64,000 nucleotides of DNA from Halobacterium sp. KA-4 (GCF_021028995.1 NZ_JAJJZG010000014.1:1-64000); one strand, 5' to 3'; counted from the stretch's first letter, positions 40,485-48,731 are shown. Numbers and translations: made by a program. Notes: generated by a model not told the origin, from the letters alone.

Positions 40485-41603
40485 TCAGGTCCACTCCGAT
40501 TCGAGGGCGTCCAGCAGCCGCTCAACCTCAGTGTGAGTGTTGACCGCGTGGACCGACGCGCGGACGGCGTCTGGCGTCGGTAAGGCACGAACGACGATTC
40601 CCTCTGACGCGAGTCTATCGACCGTCGCTTCAGGATCAGCCACGTCGATTGTCACGAGTCCCGACTCGGGGTCCATCGGGCTGAGAAGCCGGTCGTGAGG
40701 GACGCCAACGGCCAGCTGACCGGCCAATTCCTGGATTCGGGCAGCGATACGGTCGACTCCAACTTCGTCGATCGCCTCGATAGCTTCCGCCAGGGCAACG
40801 TGTGGCGCCGGGTTCGCCGAGCCGACCTCGAATCGGCGGGCGCCAGCTGCGAACTCGTAGGGATCTGCAGTCGGCGTCTCGACGCTTCGGTACCCAACTG
40901 TGGTGGGTAGGAGGGAGTCAGCAGCTGTCCGGTCGACGTAGAGGAAGCCGCCGCCCCACAGCCCCAGCAGCCACTTGTGACCGGCCGCCACGACGGCGTC
41001 CGCACCCCACTCGCCGACATCGAGGGGAAGCTGTCCTGGCACCTGTACAGCGTCGACGAGCGCGAACGTGCCGGCTTCGTGGGCGATATCAACGAGATCG
41101 CTGACGGGCAACTGGGTGCCGTGCGTCCACGTTACCGCGCTGAAACAGGCCAGGCACGCGTCCTCGACGGCCTCGGCGAAGGCGTCGGGATCGATACGGC
41201 CGTCCGCTGTCTCGACGACGCGAACCTCGACGCCCTCCTGTTCTAGGCGTTGCCATGGGAGCGTCCCGGCCGGATGTTCGAGGTCGGTTCGAACGACGGT
41301 GTCGCCGGGCTCCCAGTCGATGGCGGTCGCGACAGCGTTGATGCCCGCGGTGGTGCTCTCCGTGAGCGCGATCTCGTCGTCGTCCGCACCGACGAAGGTG
41401 GCGACGCGCTCCCGCACGCGGTCGTAGGCGTCGAACGCCACCTCGTAGGGATCGTTTTGCGTGCTCGTTTCGTACTCGTGTGACCGGACGAACTCGTCAG
41501 CAGCCTCGACGACGTACCGTGGGCTCGGCCCGTGGGCGCCGAAGTTCAGGTAGACGTCGTCGTGCAGGGCGGGCGTGTCGGCGCGAAGTTCTCTGGGGTT
41601 CAT
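40485..41603 (-). CDS. Class V aminotransferase (cysteine desulfurase-like)
   Basis: A 372-residue PLP enzyme. It has YLNFGAHGPSPRYVV at the N-terminus, a cofactor-contact stretch IALTESTTAGINAVATAIDW, SAVTWTHGTQLPVSDLVDIAH, and the PLP lysine in VVAAGHKWLLGLWGGGFLYV. Class V members include cysteine desulfurases and isopenicillin-N-epimerase-like enzymes. I see no clear desulfurase Cys loop near the C-terminus, so the substrate is open. It follows the second thioredoxin gene by 15 bases in one operon, which favours a sulfur-related reaction. Confidence 0.8.
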   Translation of the reverse strand: MNPRELRADTPALHDDVYLNFGAHGPSPRYVVEAADEFVRSHEYETSTQNDPYEVAFDAYDRVRERVATFVGADDDEIALTESTTAGINAVATAIDWEPGDTVVRTDLEHPAGTLPWQRLEQEGVEVRVVETADGRIDPDAFAEAVEDACLACFSAVTWTHGTQLPVSDLVDIAHEAGTFALVDAVQVPGQLPLDVGEWGADAVVAAGHKWLLGLWGGGFLYVDRTAADSLLPTTVGYRSVETPTADPYEFAAGARRFEVGSANPAPHVALAEAIEAIDEVGVDRIAARIQELAGQLAVGVPHDRLLSPMDPESGLVTIDVADPEATVDRLASEGIVVRALPTPDAVRASVHAVNTHTEVERLLDALESEWT

Positions 41604-41618
41604 CTCGTTCTCGAGGAG

Positions 41619-41957
41619 TTAGTCGTGATATCGGGCGATCAGGTCGCGGAGTGTCTGTTCGTTCTGGCCGCCGCGAAGCTGTTTCACCGGTTGCCCGTCG
41701 ACGAAGAGGACGAACGTGGGCGTGCTCTGGGCACCGAACTCGATCGCCGTCTCGAGGTTCGACTCGATGTCGATCGTCAGGATCGTCGCCTCAGTGTCTT
41801 CGGCGAGTGCTTCGAGGACCGGCTTCATTCGTTTGCAGGTGCCACACCACTCCGTGTAGAACTCCACGAGCGCGACGCTACTGTCTTCGACGACCGTTTC
41901 GAGGTCGTCGTCACCAAGCGAAACCACGCGGTCCGTCTTCGCTGTCTGCGTTGCCAT
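41619..41957 (-). CDS. Thioredoxin-family protein
   Basis: A 112-residue protein with active site YTEWCGTCKRMKP and a cis-Pro region QSTPTFVLFVDGQP. It differs from the 27363 thioredoxin (WCGPC) in its central residues, which usually tunes the redox potential. The start ATG 41957 is 27 bp from a TATA-like CTATTAAA (leaderless), and the island operator (41999-42010) adjoins that box. The operon continues into the aminotransferase. Confidence 0.9.
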   Translation of the reverse strand: MATQTAKTDRVVSLGDDDLETVVEDSSVALVEFYTEWCGTCKRMKPVLEALAEDTEATILTIDIESNLETAIEFGAQSTPTFVLFVDGQPVKQLRGGQNEQTLRDLIARYHD

Positions 41958-41998
41958 TACCAGCCTCTACGCACCCGGTGTTTAATAGTCTTGGGTAA

Positions 41999-42010
41999 AC
42001 TGTACAATAC
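41999..42010. promoter_or_regulatory. Island operator at the second thioredoxin promoter
   Basis: ACTGTACAATAC, that is GTATTGTACAGT on the coding strand, starts about 15 bp upstream of the TATA centre, the same geometry as at trxA. Confidence 0.65.
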
Positions 42011-42073
42011 AACTTGGTGCGTTCAATTCCCCGGTCGAAACCGAATAAGAGGATGAAGCGGCCACGAACGCTG

Positions 42074-42352
42074 TCAAGTCCGTGTCGAGCAACTCTGGTC
42101 GGCATAGTTGGAGGTGTGGAACCAGTAGAGGCCACCAATCACGCCGGCCGTTAGAGCGGTCACCAGAATCCTAACGAGGCCACTAGTGAGGGCAGCCGCC
42201 GTGCCCCCGGCAGCGGCGACACCGGCTGCTGGTGCCGCAAAGAGACAACAGAGACTCAACGCGCCGCCAACACCGAGTAATCGCCACGGCGGTGTTGAGC
42301 TGTCTTCGGCACTCGTCTCCTCATCCGAAGCGGTCATCGGTTGGTCTTGCAT
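42074..42352 (-). CDS. Small membrane protein with a CC motif (MerT/MerF-like)
   Basis: A 92-residue protein with two membrane segments. The first begins GVGGALSLCCLFAAPAAGVA; a vicinal Cys pair at the start of segment one followed by Pro/Ala/Gly is the pattern of MerT/MerF mercury transporters. A Cys also lies near the C-terminus. Whether it moves a metal or a sulfur species is unknown. An AGGTGA purine run precedes ATG 42352; ATG 42337 is the alternative start. It is upstream of the second thioredoxin gene on the same strand. Confidence 0.6.
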   Translation of the reverse strand: MQDQPMTASDEETSAEDSSTPPWRLLGVGGALSLCCLFAAPAAGVAAAGGTAAALTSGLVRILVTALTAGVIGGLYWFHTSNYADQSCSTRT

Positions 42353-42404
42353 TCACCTGACCGGACCAAGTGTGTTTGGGTCAGCGATACCGTCGGTCGT
42401 ACGG

Positions 42405-42818
42405 TCAGCACACCTCACAACGCCGACGCTGGTAGACCAGGAGCGCGGCGAAGACTGCAACGCTCATGACACCGAGTATTGGTCGAATTGGATCGAAGTA
42501 TGTCATGAGTGCCGACGAGCTGAACAGTGCGAGTAGCACAGCGTTACAGATCGGACACCCAAAGGCTAGGAACCCGCCGACAACGCCGCCAGCGGCGAGC
42601 CTGTCGCCCATCGGCTCTTCGGCCAGTGAGCGCTGGTAGATGAACGCGCCGGCGAAGGCGGCTGTGGCGACGAGAAACAGGTAATCAGTCGGGGTCCGGT
42701 CAATCATCCGAACGTAGATTGGGTTCGGCAAGAGGCCCGTTACCGTCCCGAATAGGACGAAGAGCGCTGCGCTCACGCCGACACTCCGGAGCAGCCGAGG
42801 GTGTGGCAGCGACGTCAT
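42405..42818 (-). CDS. Membrane protein with a CPIC motif
   Basis: A 137-residue protein with four membrane segments from ATG 42818 (MTSLPHPRLLRSVGVSAALF). A CPIC pair sits in segment three (GFLAFGCPICNAVLLALF), and the protein ends RRRCEVC. The CxxC within the membrane and the terminal CxxC suggest thiol or metal chemistry. The family is not recognised. It neighbours the CC-motif membrane protein, so the two may work together. Confidence 0.6.
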   Translation of the reverse strand: MTSLPHPRLLRSVGVSAALFVLFGTVTGLLPNPIYVRMIDRTPTDYLFLVATAAFAGAFIYQRSLAEEPMGDRLAAGGVVGGFLAFGCPICNAVLLALFSSSALMTYFDPIRPILGVMSVAVFAALLVYQRRRCEVC

Positions 42819-43148
42819 GATTTCGCATCCCGGCGATTCGAATACGCTCGTGGAGTTACTGGCTGCTCGCCGAAAGTACAACGTAGATGTATGTCGCTGA
42901 GCCGAAGCGGTGTAGCACTGAATTTGGGTTTTTCGTCACCGAGCCACCGTCTTTGCCCGTTGATCTTGTCTCGCCAACCCATTTTTATCCAATATCTTCT
43001 CGGTGTTTGATAGCCATTATGGTCCTAATCCGAGCCTCCACAGTAATTTGTGGGTTTCTCCGAACCCCCCGCGCTTTCGACCGCTTTAATGATCGCATAC
43101 GGGTTACGTGAGTTATCATTCCGTACCACGACAACGAGTCCGGTGGGC

Positions 43149-43245
43149 TTCGAACTCCTAGACGAGATGTCCGATGGCATCATACCAGTCGTTGAGCAAT
43201 CGCTGCATGTCGTGAGTGACTTCCTCGAACATCTGCGGACGATAT
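43149..43245 (-). pseudogene. Remnant of a regulator related to 27911-28315
   Basis: The minus strand reads MFEEVTHDMQRLLNDWYDAIGHLV, stop, EFE. It matches the C-terminal DDMQRMLNDWYAKMGQLIQEFE of the regulator at 27911-28315, with a TAG replacing the Gln codon. Only this C-terminal part survives. It indicates that a second copy of the regulator once stood at this end of the sulfur island. Confidence 0.65.
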
Positions 43246-43321
43246 TCTATGCCCGTGAATATGCGTTCTGATGGGGGAGACTCGAAGGGACTTTGTGCTA
43301 TAGGCCCAATATAATACACGA

Positions 43322-43762
43322 ATGACGCTCCCAATTGACCCGAACCAGATCGACCCAGAAGACATCGGCGAAGAACAGGCGACCCTCGAGATGAGCCACG
43401 AAGAAGCGATCGAACACGTCCGCGGGGTGTTCACGGACGCCGGCTTCGGCATTCCCGTCGAGTTCTCACCTTCCGAGATGCTCAACGAGAAGGTGGACGC
43501 GGACCGCGACCCCTACTACGTGCTCGGCGCGTGCAATCCCGAGGTGGCCGACCGAGCGCTCGACGCGACCGACAACCGGCTCGGTGCACTAATGCCGTGC
43601 AACGTCGTCGTCTGGGAGGAGGAATCGGGCAAGCAGGTCGTCTATCACGTCTCAATCATGCGTATCGCCCGCCTCGTCGGGATGGCGCCCGACGACGACG
43701 AGATGGCGGACATCGTCGCCGATACCGGCGAACTCGTCGACGAGGCGTTCGCGAACCTCTAA
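43322..43762 (+). CDS. DUF302 protein
   Basis: A 146-residue protein of the DUF302 fold: EATLEMSHEEAIEHVRGVFTDAGFGIPVEF, then VLGACNPEVADRALDATDNRLGALMPCNVVVWEE. DUF302 proteins are cytosolic, bind small molecules or metals, and commonly occur beside sulfur-oxidation genes. The Cys in GACNPE and in MPCNVV are typical. It is followed after 1 base by a methyltransferase gene. Confidence 0.85.
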   Translation: MTLPIDPNQIDPEDIGEEQATLEMSHEEAIEHVRGVFTDAGFGIPVEFSPSEMLNEKVDADRDPYYVLGACNPEVADRALDATDNRLGALMPCNVVVWEEESGKQVVYHVSIMRIARLVGMAPDDDEMADIVADTGELVDEAFANL

Positions 43763-43763
43763 A

Positions 43764-44324
43764 ATGGGACATCACACGTTCGACGCCGACCGCGCTGACA
43801 AACTCGAAGAGGCACAGCGCCGGTACCGCTTCCTCTCCGCGGAGGAACTGCTCTGGGCGCTGTCACCAGACGGCGACGAGACGATCGCAGATCTCGGCAG
43901 CGGGACCGGGTTCTACACCGACGACGTCGCACCAACTGTCGACCACGTGTACGCCGTCGACATCCAGGATGCGATGCACGACTACTACCGGGAGAAAAGC
44001 GTCCCCGAGAACGTCGAGCTCGTGACGAGTGGCATCGACGACCTCCCGTTCGATACTGACAGTCTCGACGCTGCGTTCTCGACGATGACCTACCATGAGT
44101 TCGCGAGCGAGCGGGCGCTGAGCGAACTCAGTCGCGTGCTCGCCTCACAGGGGACGCTCGTTATCGTCGACTGGGCAGCTTCCGGAAGTGGGTCTCACGG
44201 CCCACCCGTTGACGAGCGGTATTCCGCCACTGAGACGACGAGTGCGCTCCGTCAGCACGGATTCACAGTCGAATTCGAAGCGGTACGGCCAGAAACGTTT
44301 CTGGTAACGGCGACCACCGATTAA
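43764..44324 (+). CDS. Class I SAM-dependent methyltransferase
   Basis: A 186-residue protein with a Rossmann core: motif I IADLGSGTGFYTDDVA, motif II VYAVDIQDAMHDYY, and TMTYHEFASERALSELSRVL. The acceptor substrate is unknown. It is in an operon with the DUF302 gene. In context it might methylate a thiol or metalloid, but this is inference only. Confidence 0.8.
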   Translation: MGHHTFDADRADKLEEAQRRYRFLSAEELLWALSPDGDETIADLGSGTGFYTDDVAPTVDHVYAVDIQDAMHDYYREKSVPENVELVTSGIDDLPFDTDSLDAAFSTMTYHEFASERALSELSRVLASQGTLVIVDWAASGSGSHGPPVDERYSATETTSALRQHGFTVEFEAVRPETFLVTATTD

Positions 44325-44441
44325 CATCCCGGCAGTCGTCGCCGTCCGTATCGCGCTCTTGGCGGCCGGTCAGAATGAGTGCCACGTCCGGGACGCAGCG
44401 GGAAACCCTTTGACACGGAGTTGCCGTTCGCCGTCGTCGGT

Positions 44442-44679
44442 TTCACGGAGTTCGATGGTGGGTGATACAGACGACGGGTTCTACGTTGCCGACGATGGAG
44501 TGGGACTGCCCGAATCAGCGAGTGGAAGCGTGTTTGAAGCAGGCTATACGACTGCTGACGAGGGAACCGGCTTCGGGCTCAGTATCGTCGAAGAAGTCGC
44601 TAGTCGGCACGGCTGGGAGATTTCGGCAGCAAACGGACGGAACGGCGGTGCTCGCTTCGAAATCACTACCACTTGCTGA
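44442..44679 (+). pseudogene. C-terminal remnant of a sensor histidine kinase
   Basis: The open stretch contains the HATPase G-boxes FYVADDGVGLPESASGSVFE, AGYTTADEGTGFGLSIVEEV and the terminal NGGARFEI. The dimerisation helix and sensor part are missing; upstream of about 44460 the frame does not resemble a kinase. It is a truncated 3' end. Confidence 0.7.
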
Positions 44680-44835
44680 GTCGACGGTCTTGGCGAGCCA
44701 GACGAGAAAAGACTTCAAATTGTTGTTCACTCACAAAGCCCAACGTCCCTTCAGGCTGGTAGCGCTGTGGAGTGCTAGTGTATCAAGGGCGCTAGCCATC
44801 GACTCTTTCGATATTGGGATGCGCGATGACTTGGA

Positions 44836-44982
44836 TCATGTTCGTTTCTCTCGGACTCCTTCGCGGCTGCGGGTCATGTCTTCGCAGTTCGGACACACAC
44901 GTGGTTCGTCGATAGAGTCCGGTGTAAATACACGAACGTAGACATCTGTGACGTGGCTGCCACAGTTTTGGCACTCCGGCAT
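44836..44982 (-). CDS. DUF7563-like small CxxC zinc protein
   Basis: A 48-residue protein: MPECQNCGSHVTDVYVRVF, then SIDEPRVCPNCEDMTRSREG. The two pairs CQNC and CPNC should hold one zinc ion. A longer frame upstream is probably not translated. It is the intact counterpart of the 17761-17907 gene, which lost a ligand. Proteins of this kind are widespread in haloarchaea and lack an established role. Confidence 0.75.
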   Translation of the reverse strand: MPECQNCGSHVTDVYVRVFTPDSIDEPRVCPNCEDMTRSREGVREKRT

Positions 44983-45249
44983 ACCAGTAGCAGTCATCTC
45001 ATCTGTCATAGGCTTTCTGACAGCGACGAAACGAACGAGTAAAAATGCAGAAGCGTCCACAATAGTTCCAGACTCAGTCTCGGGAATCTCACAAATCAAT
45101 ACCTTGTATAGATCTCCTGGCTATGGAGTGACACATTTGGCGCTATTGAAATACTATTGGTCAATTACTACGTGCGGTGAAAACAATTGGTAAGTGAGTA
45201 TGCGAATTTATCACTTGGATTTTTCTTTCTGCGTTTGGTATCGGTGGTT

Positions 45250-45531
45250 ATGGACTGGGTGACGCTTCTGGTGAGTGGACTATTTGCGCTTGCGTGGCTT
45301 ATCACCCTCCGTCAATCACGGACAGAGGACTGGACTGTGATTCGGACAGTTGGATGGCTTGTGTTCCTCAGTGGTGCGACCATCGGGGCGTTTTATGACA
45401 ATTTCCTCTCCGCTGCGTCGCCGCTCCTCCCGTGGATCGAACCTATTGCCGCCATCATTATGTTCGTCGGAATAGGCATCGCGTGGATGTGGACTCCCAG
45501 CGGAGACAATCGGTCAGCCGAACGACGATAG
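45250..45531 (+). CDS. Small three-helix membrane protein
   Basis: A 93-residue protein from ATG 45250 (MDWVTLLVSGLFALAWLITL). Further segments are IRTVGWLVFLSGATIGAF and IEPIAAIIMFVGIGIAWMW. There is no recognised family. A dispersed element begins 9 bases after its stop codon, on the same strand. Confidence 0.6.
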   Translation: MDWVTLLVSGLFALAWLITLRQSRTEDWTVIRTVGWLVFLSGATIGAFYDNFLSAASPLLPWIEPIAAIIMFVGIGIAWMWTPSGDNRSAERR

Positions 45532-45540
45532 CTGGGCACT

Positions 45541-45597
45541 CTGTACTTATCGAAGACACTCAGCCCCGTCGAAATGAGTTCCCACCACCTAATGTGA
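45541..45597 (+). repeat. Dispersed element, partial copy
   Basis: CTGTACTTATCGAAGACACT to the CCACCACCTAATGTGAAGT end region. The last third of the usual element is missing, and the sequence runs directly into a GC hairpin of the 45598-45960 region, as if another element had replaced it. Confidence 0.65.
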
Positions 45598-45960
45598 AGT
45601 ACCCCGCGCACGGTGGTGCGGGGCTTCGCCGTTTGGCCTCTCCCCAAGATGGGGAGCGTAACGGCAGCAGGCGAATGTAATTCCCTCCGTACTCCCCGAA
45701 GGGTCGTCTGCGAGCAGATGACACCCGAACATGCCATGTCTCCTACCGCACTAGCGGTCGTCTAGTGCCGCCGTAGGTGGCTGTCCGTGGAGGTCGGCGG
45801 CTTCACCACCGCCCGACACAGCCCGGCGCAACCTCTCGGTGTTTTGCGAGGCGGATAACGTGGCTCCCGTCCCTGCTGTATGGTTGCCTGTCAACTTGAA
45901 CGGACGGAATATGCAGCGGAGCGTACGCGCTTTACCCCCGCCCACGGTGGGGCGGGGAAC
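45598..45960. mobile_element. Possible non-autonomous IS200/IS605-type remnant bounded by GC hairpins
   Basis: Two similar hairpins bound a non-coding stretch: ACCCCGCGCACGGTGGTGCGGGGC at 45601-45624 (imperfect) and CCCCGCCCACGGTGGGGCGGGG at about 45936-45957. Subterminal hairpins without inverted repeats and without target duplication are typical of IS200/IS605 elements and of their MITE derivatives (PATEs) in haloarchaea. No tnpA or tnpB is present. Confidence 0.35.
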
Positions 45961-46018
45961 TTGCGCTGCTTTTCGTTTAGAGTGAAACGGCCGCCCAGTA
46001 GATGTGCGTATCGCGTAG

Positions 46019-47287
46019 TCAGTCTGACAGCGCGACAAGTGTCCCGCCACTCTCGTCAGCACTCCAGTAGATGGGAACGTATATCCGGCCATCGGCAGCA
46101 ACGGCGTCAAAGCCGACATTGCCCGGTTGGTCAACCGTCCACCGCATTTCGCCGGTTTGACGGTCAACAGCGTAGGTCGTCACACGCTCGTCCAGCTGGG
46201 GCTTTTCCGTCGTCACGATGACCGACTGGTTGGTCACGAGTGGACGCGTTCGGAGGTACACACTGTCGCCGGCAGCGAGGGTCGTGCGCCACGTCTCGAT
46301 TCCGTCCGCCGTTTCGTAGGCGACGAGATCGCCCCCCGAAGTCGTGGCGAACAGTCGACTGCTGTCGGTCGCGACGCTGGACGACGTGGTCACCTCTGTT
46401 GTCCACATTTCCTCACCGGTCGCGACGTCAATGGCATGAATCTGGGTACTGCCGGGGACGTACACCGTCTCATTCGCCACGGTCGGCGTTCCGAAATTGC
46501 TATCGGCTTGGTATATCCACTCCGAGACGCCACTACCCTCACGAGGGTCGATCGCAACGATGCTTCCGAGGAAGCCCGTCGTGTAGAGGACGTAGCCGCC
46601 GCCGACCGCCGGTGGAGAGACGGAAGCCCGGTCGTCGCCAGTGTGGTAGGTCCACTGATCGTGGCCGCGTTCGTCGAACGCAAGTAGTTCGTCGCCGGTG
46701 GAGGCGACGACGTTGTTCTGAAAGCCGATAGCGGCTTCGTTGATTGAATTGTCCGTCTCGTGTCGCCACCGTGGACTGCCGTCCCGCACGTCGATCGCGT
46801 ATAGCCCGCTCTTACCAGCGTGCCCGACGTACACCGAACCGCGATAGACGATTGGCGGACACCCGGAGTAGCCACCGCCAATGCTTGGCAGGTCGCGCCG
46901 CCACTCCTGGCTTCCGTCGTCCGACTGGAGTGAGAATACCGCGCCACCAGAGAATCCGTCGCTCCCATCCGACTCCGGTGTAACTCCTCCATGGACGATG
47001 ACCCGGTTGCCGACGATCGCCGGTGGCGTCATACTCCCAGTGAGAGTAAACGTCCAGTCTTCGCTTGGGTCGTCAACGCGGACCTCTGGGGCGAACCCAG
47101 TGTGGCGCGTGTCTCGGCCGTACTGGGGCCAGCCAGTAGATTCAGTGGGTAACGGCTCAGTTGTGCCGTCCGCAGTCGTCGGCCACTCATTGCCGAGAAG
47201 GCCGTCAACGGTCGCACAGCCTGCAAGCGATACAACACCTAGTGTACCGGCGGTAGTGAGAAATTCCCGGCGCGAGTGGAGGGACAT
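46019..47287 (-). CDS. Tat-exported lipoprotein with PQQ-type beta-propeller
   Basis: A 422-residue protein starting at ATG 47287. It has a twin-Arg signal and lipobox (SRREFLTTAGTLGVVSLAGC), then seven or eight repeats of the PQQ/BamB type with Trp-containing blades (WPQYGRDTRHTGFAPEV, DGSPRWRHETDNSI, GSTQIHAIDVATGEEMWTTEV, RQTGEMRWTVDQ). It should sit outside the membrane as a lipoprotein. The promoter has a leaderless TATA spacing and the palindromic island operator, so it belongs to the same regulon as the sulfur genes. Confidence 0.85.
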   Translation of the reverse strand: MSLHSRREFLTTAGTLGVVSLAGCATVDGLLGNEWPTTADGTTEPLPTESTGWPQYGRDTRHTGFAPEVRVDDPSEDWTFTLTGSMTPPAIVGNRVIVHGGVTPESDGSDGFSGGAVFSLQSDDGSQEWRRDLPSIGGGYSGCPPIVYRGSVYVGHAGKSGLYAIDVRDGSPRWRHETDNSINEAAIGFQNNVVASTGDELLAFDERGHDQWTYHTGDDRASVSPPAVGGGYVLYTTGFLGSIVAIDPREGSGVSEWIYQADSNFGTPTVANETVYVPGSTQIHAIDVATGEEMWTTEVTTSSSVATDSSRLFATTSGGDLVAYETADGIETWRTTLAAGDSVYLRTRPLVTNQSVIVTTEKPQLDERVTTYAVDRQTGEMRWTVDQPGNVGFDAVAADGRIYVPIYWSADESGGTLVALSD

Positions 47288-47332
47288 ACGGTATTTTAAA
47301 CCAACCAACACTTAAACTGCTTGCCTGGAGAA

Positions 47333-47344
47333 TATTGTACAATA
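47333..47344. promoter_or_regulatory. Island operator, fully palindromic copy
   Basis: TATTGTACAATA is a perfect 12-bp palindrome. It begins 18 bp upstream of the TATA-like AGTTTAAG (47311-47318) of the PQQ-propeller lipoprotein gene. Confidence 0.7.
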
Positions 47345-47537
47345 GTCAGTATGTACCGACCAATCTGTATCCACGCTTCTCGCAGAATCGACAGAAATGA
47401 ATATGCGGCCTATACCGAGTGACTCGTGGTTCATCACTTCACCGATTCACGCACTCGGTGATCAGTGTGAAGCTGTTCGATACCACCATTATTTCAGGTG
47501 GCGAAACACCTGTAGTGGTACGGACGGGACTGCCAGT

Positions 47538-47978
47538 ATGCGTGAAGCCCTCCACACGATCCTGTTCGCAAATCGCTTCGAGCGCCGGCTCGACGTGCTG
47601 ATCGCGGCCGTCGTCGCTATCGGCACGTTCGTGATGTACGCGACCGGCAGCTTCAGCGCCGACGGTGGTGTCGTGTTCCTTCCCTTGGATGCGACGCTCG
47701 TCGGCGCCGTCGCAGCAGCGGGAATCGGCTATCGACATGGGAGTCTCCTCGGTGCGTGGGTGACGCTGTTTGGCGCGTACGCCGCATTCTTTGCCGAATG
47801 GGCGTTTCTTGGATTGTCGAGCCACACGCTTGCTGGCAAGCTCGCATTCCTCTTCGACCCGGTCTCAATCGGGTTGTCCGCACTCGCAGCCATCGTGTTC
47901 GGGACAGCCGCGTTCGCAGTCGGATACGTCGGTGTGAGAGGGGTCAATTGGCTAGCTAAGAAACGAGCCAAATTGTGA
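47538..47978 (+). CDS. Membrane protein of unknown function
   Basis: A 146-residue protein from ATG 47538. Four membrane segments can be seen (VLIAAVVAIGTFVMYATGSF, ATLVGAVAAAGIGYRHGSLL, WVTLFGAYAAFFAEWAFLGL, VSIGLSALAAIVFGTAAFAV). The C-terminus is basic. There is no family assignment. It is divergent from the PQQ-propeller gene. Confidence 0.6.
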   Translation: MREALHTILFANRFERRLDVLIAAVVAIGTFVMYATGSFSADGGVVFLPLDATLVGAVAAAGIGYRHGSLLGAWVTLFGAYAAFFAEWAFLGLSSHTLAGKLAFLFDPVSIGLSALAAIVFGTAAFAVGYVGVRGVNWLAKKRAKL

Positions 47979-48227
47979 CGATCGCTACGAGGCCGAACTC
48001 GAGAATACGGAAATAGTGTCACTGGACACTCTGTTCCGAACTTTTGTCCTCCGTGGATATCTCCTAGACCGTAGTTGCATCGCGAGGCCCGTGATGTCGC
48101 TGGCTCGTCCGTGAGTCCGCCCGTCTCAATCACGAACAGCCACACCGATTGGTATCCGCGGGTGGCCGCCAGAACCCATTCGTGCGACTGTATTACCACG
48201 GCACTCTGACAGAAAGGGCTGCAGTGT

Positions 48228-48626
48228 TCACGATGTGGGCTGCGTCGAGGGTTGTCGCCGGCCAATCAGCCAGTACGCAATGGGAAGGCACCCAGCGAAC
48301 GCGACCGGCCAATAGAGCATCTGTGAGACGGGATCGGGTGGGAGAGCCACGGCAGCGACGAGGAAGCCACCCACTCCAGATACAGCGACGACGGCCGCAT
48401 ATCGTTCCCGGCGAGACGGCGGCTGTCCACGGCCATGTTTGCGGCGCCACCAGCCAACATAGTAGAGGAGGAGGACGCCGGGGAACGGTGCGAAGACGGC
48501 CCACAAGAGAGGGTGTGAAGCTCCACGAGCGCTGGCATCGAGGGCGACCCACACGCCAATTGCAATAAACATGACCAAGAGGAGGAGCGTGCTGAGGGCG
48601 ACGAGGAGAGGGAACACGGGGGACAT
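48228..48626 (-). CDS. Membrane protein of unknown function
   Basis: A 132-residue protein with four segments: LLVALSTLLLLVMFIAIGVW, HPLLWAVFAPFPGVLLLYYV, a basic loop KHGRGQPPSRRERYA, VVAVSGVGGFLVAAVALP and LYWPVAFAGCLPIAYWLI. The VALDASARGASHPLLWAVFA stretch is common in small haloarchaeal membrane proteins. Confidence 0.6.
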   Translation of the reverse strand: MSPVFPLLVALSTLLLLVMFIAIGVWVALDASARGASHPLLWAVFAPFPGVLLLYYVGWWRRKHGRGQPPSRRERYAAVVAVSGVGGFLVAAVALPPDPVSQMLYWPVAFAGCLPIAYWLIGRRQPSTQPTS

Positions 48627-48731
48627 AGTTTACCGAGCTGTCTCGTTGGTTGTAGGTTTTTCTGGTCCAGGGACACAGACGATAGAGTCGGTAATTGGTG
48701 GCCGTCGAATTATCTAAGGCGGAGCGGTAGA

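Noticed and set aside
44359-44441. Coding sequence upstream of the histidine-kinase remnant
   Set aside because: The frame is open but shows no kinase dimerisation helix, so only the HATPase part was called.
47296-47311. AAACCAACCAACACTTAA as a seventh bipartite repeat
   Set aside because: Only a loose match to one half-site, with no partner at 20-21 bp. It lies within the promoter of the PQQ lipoprotein.
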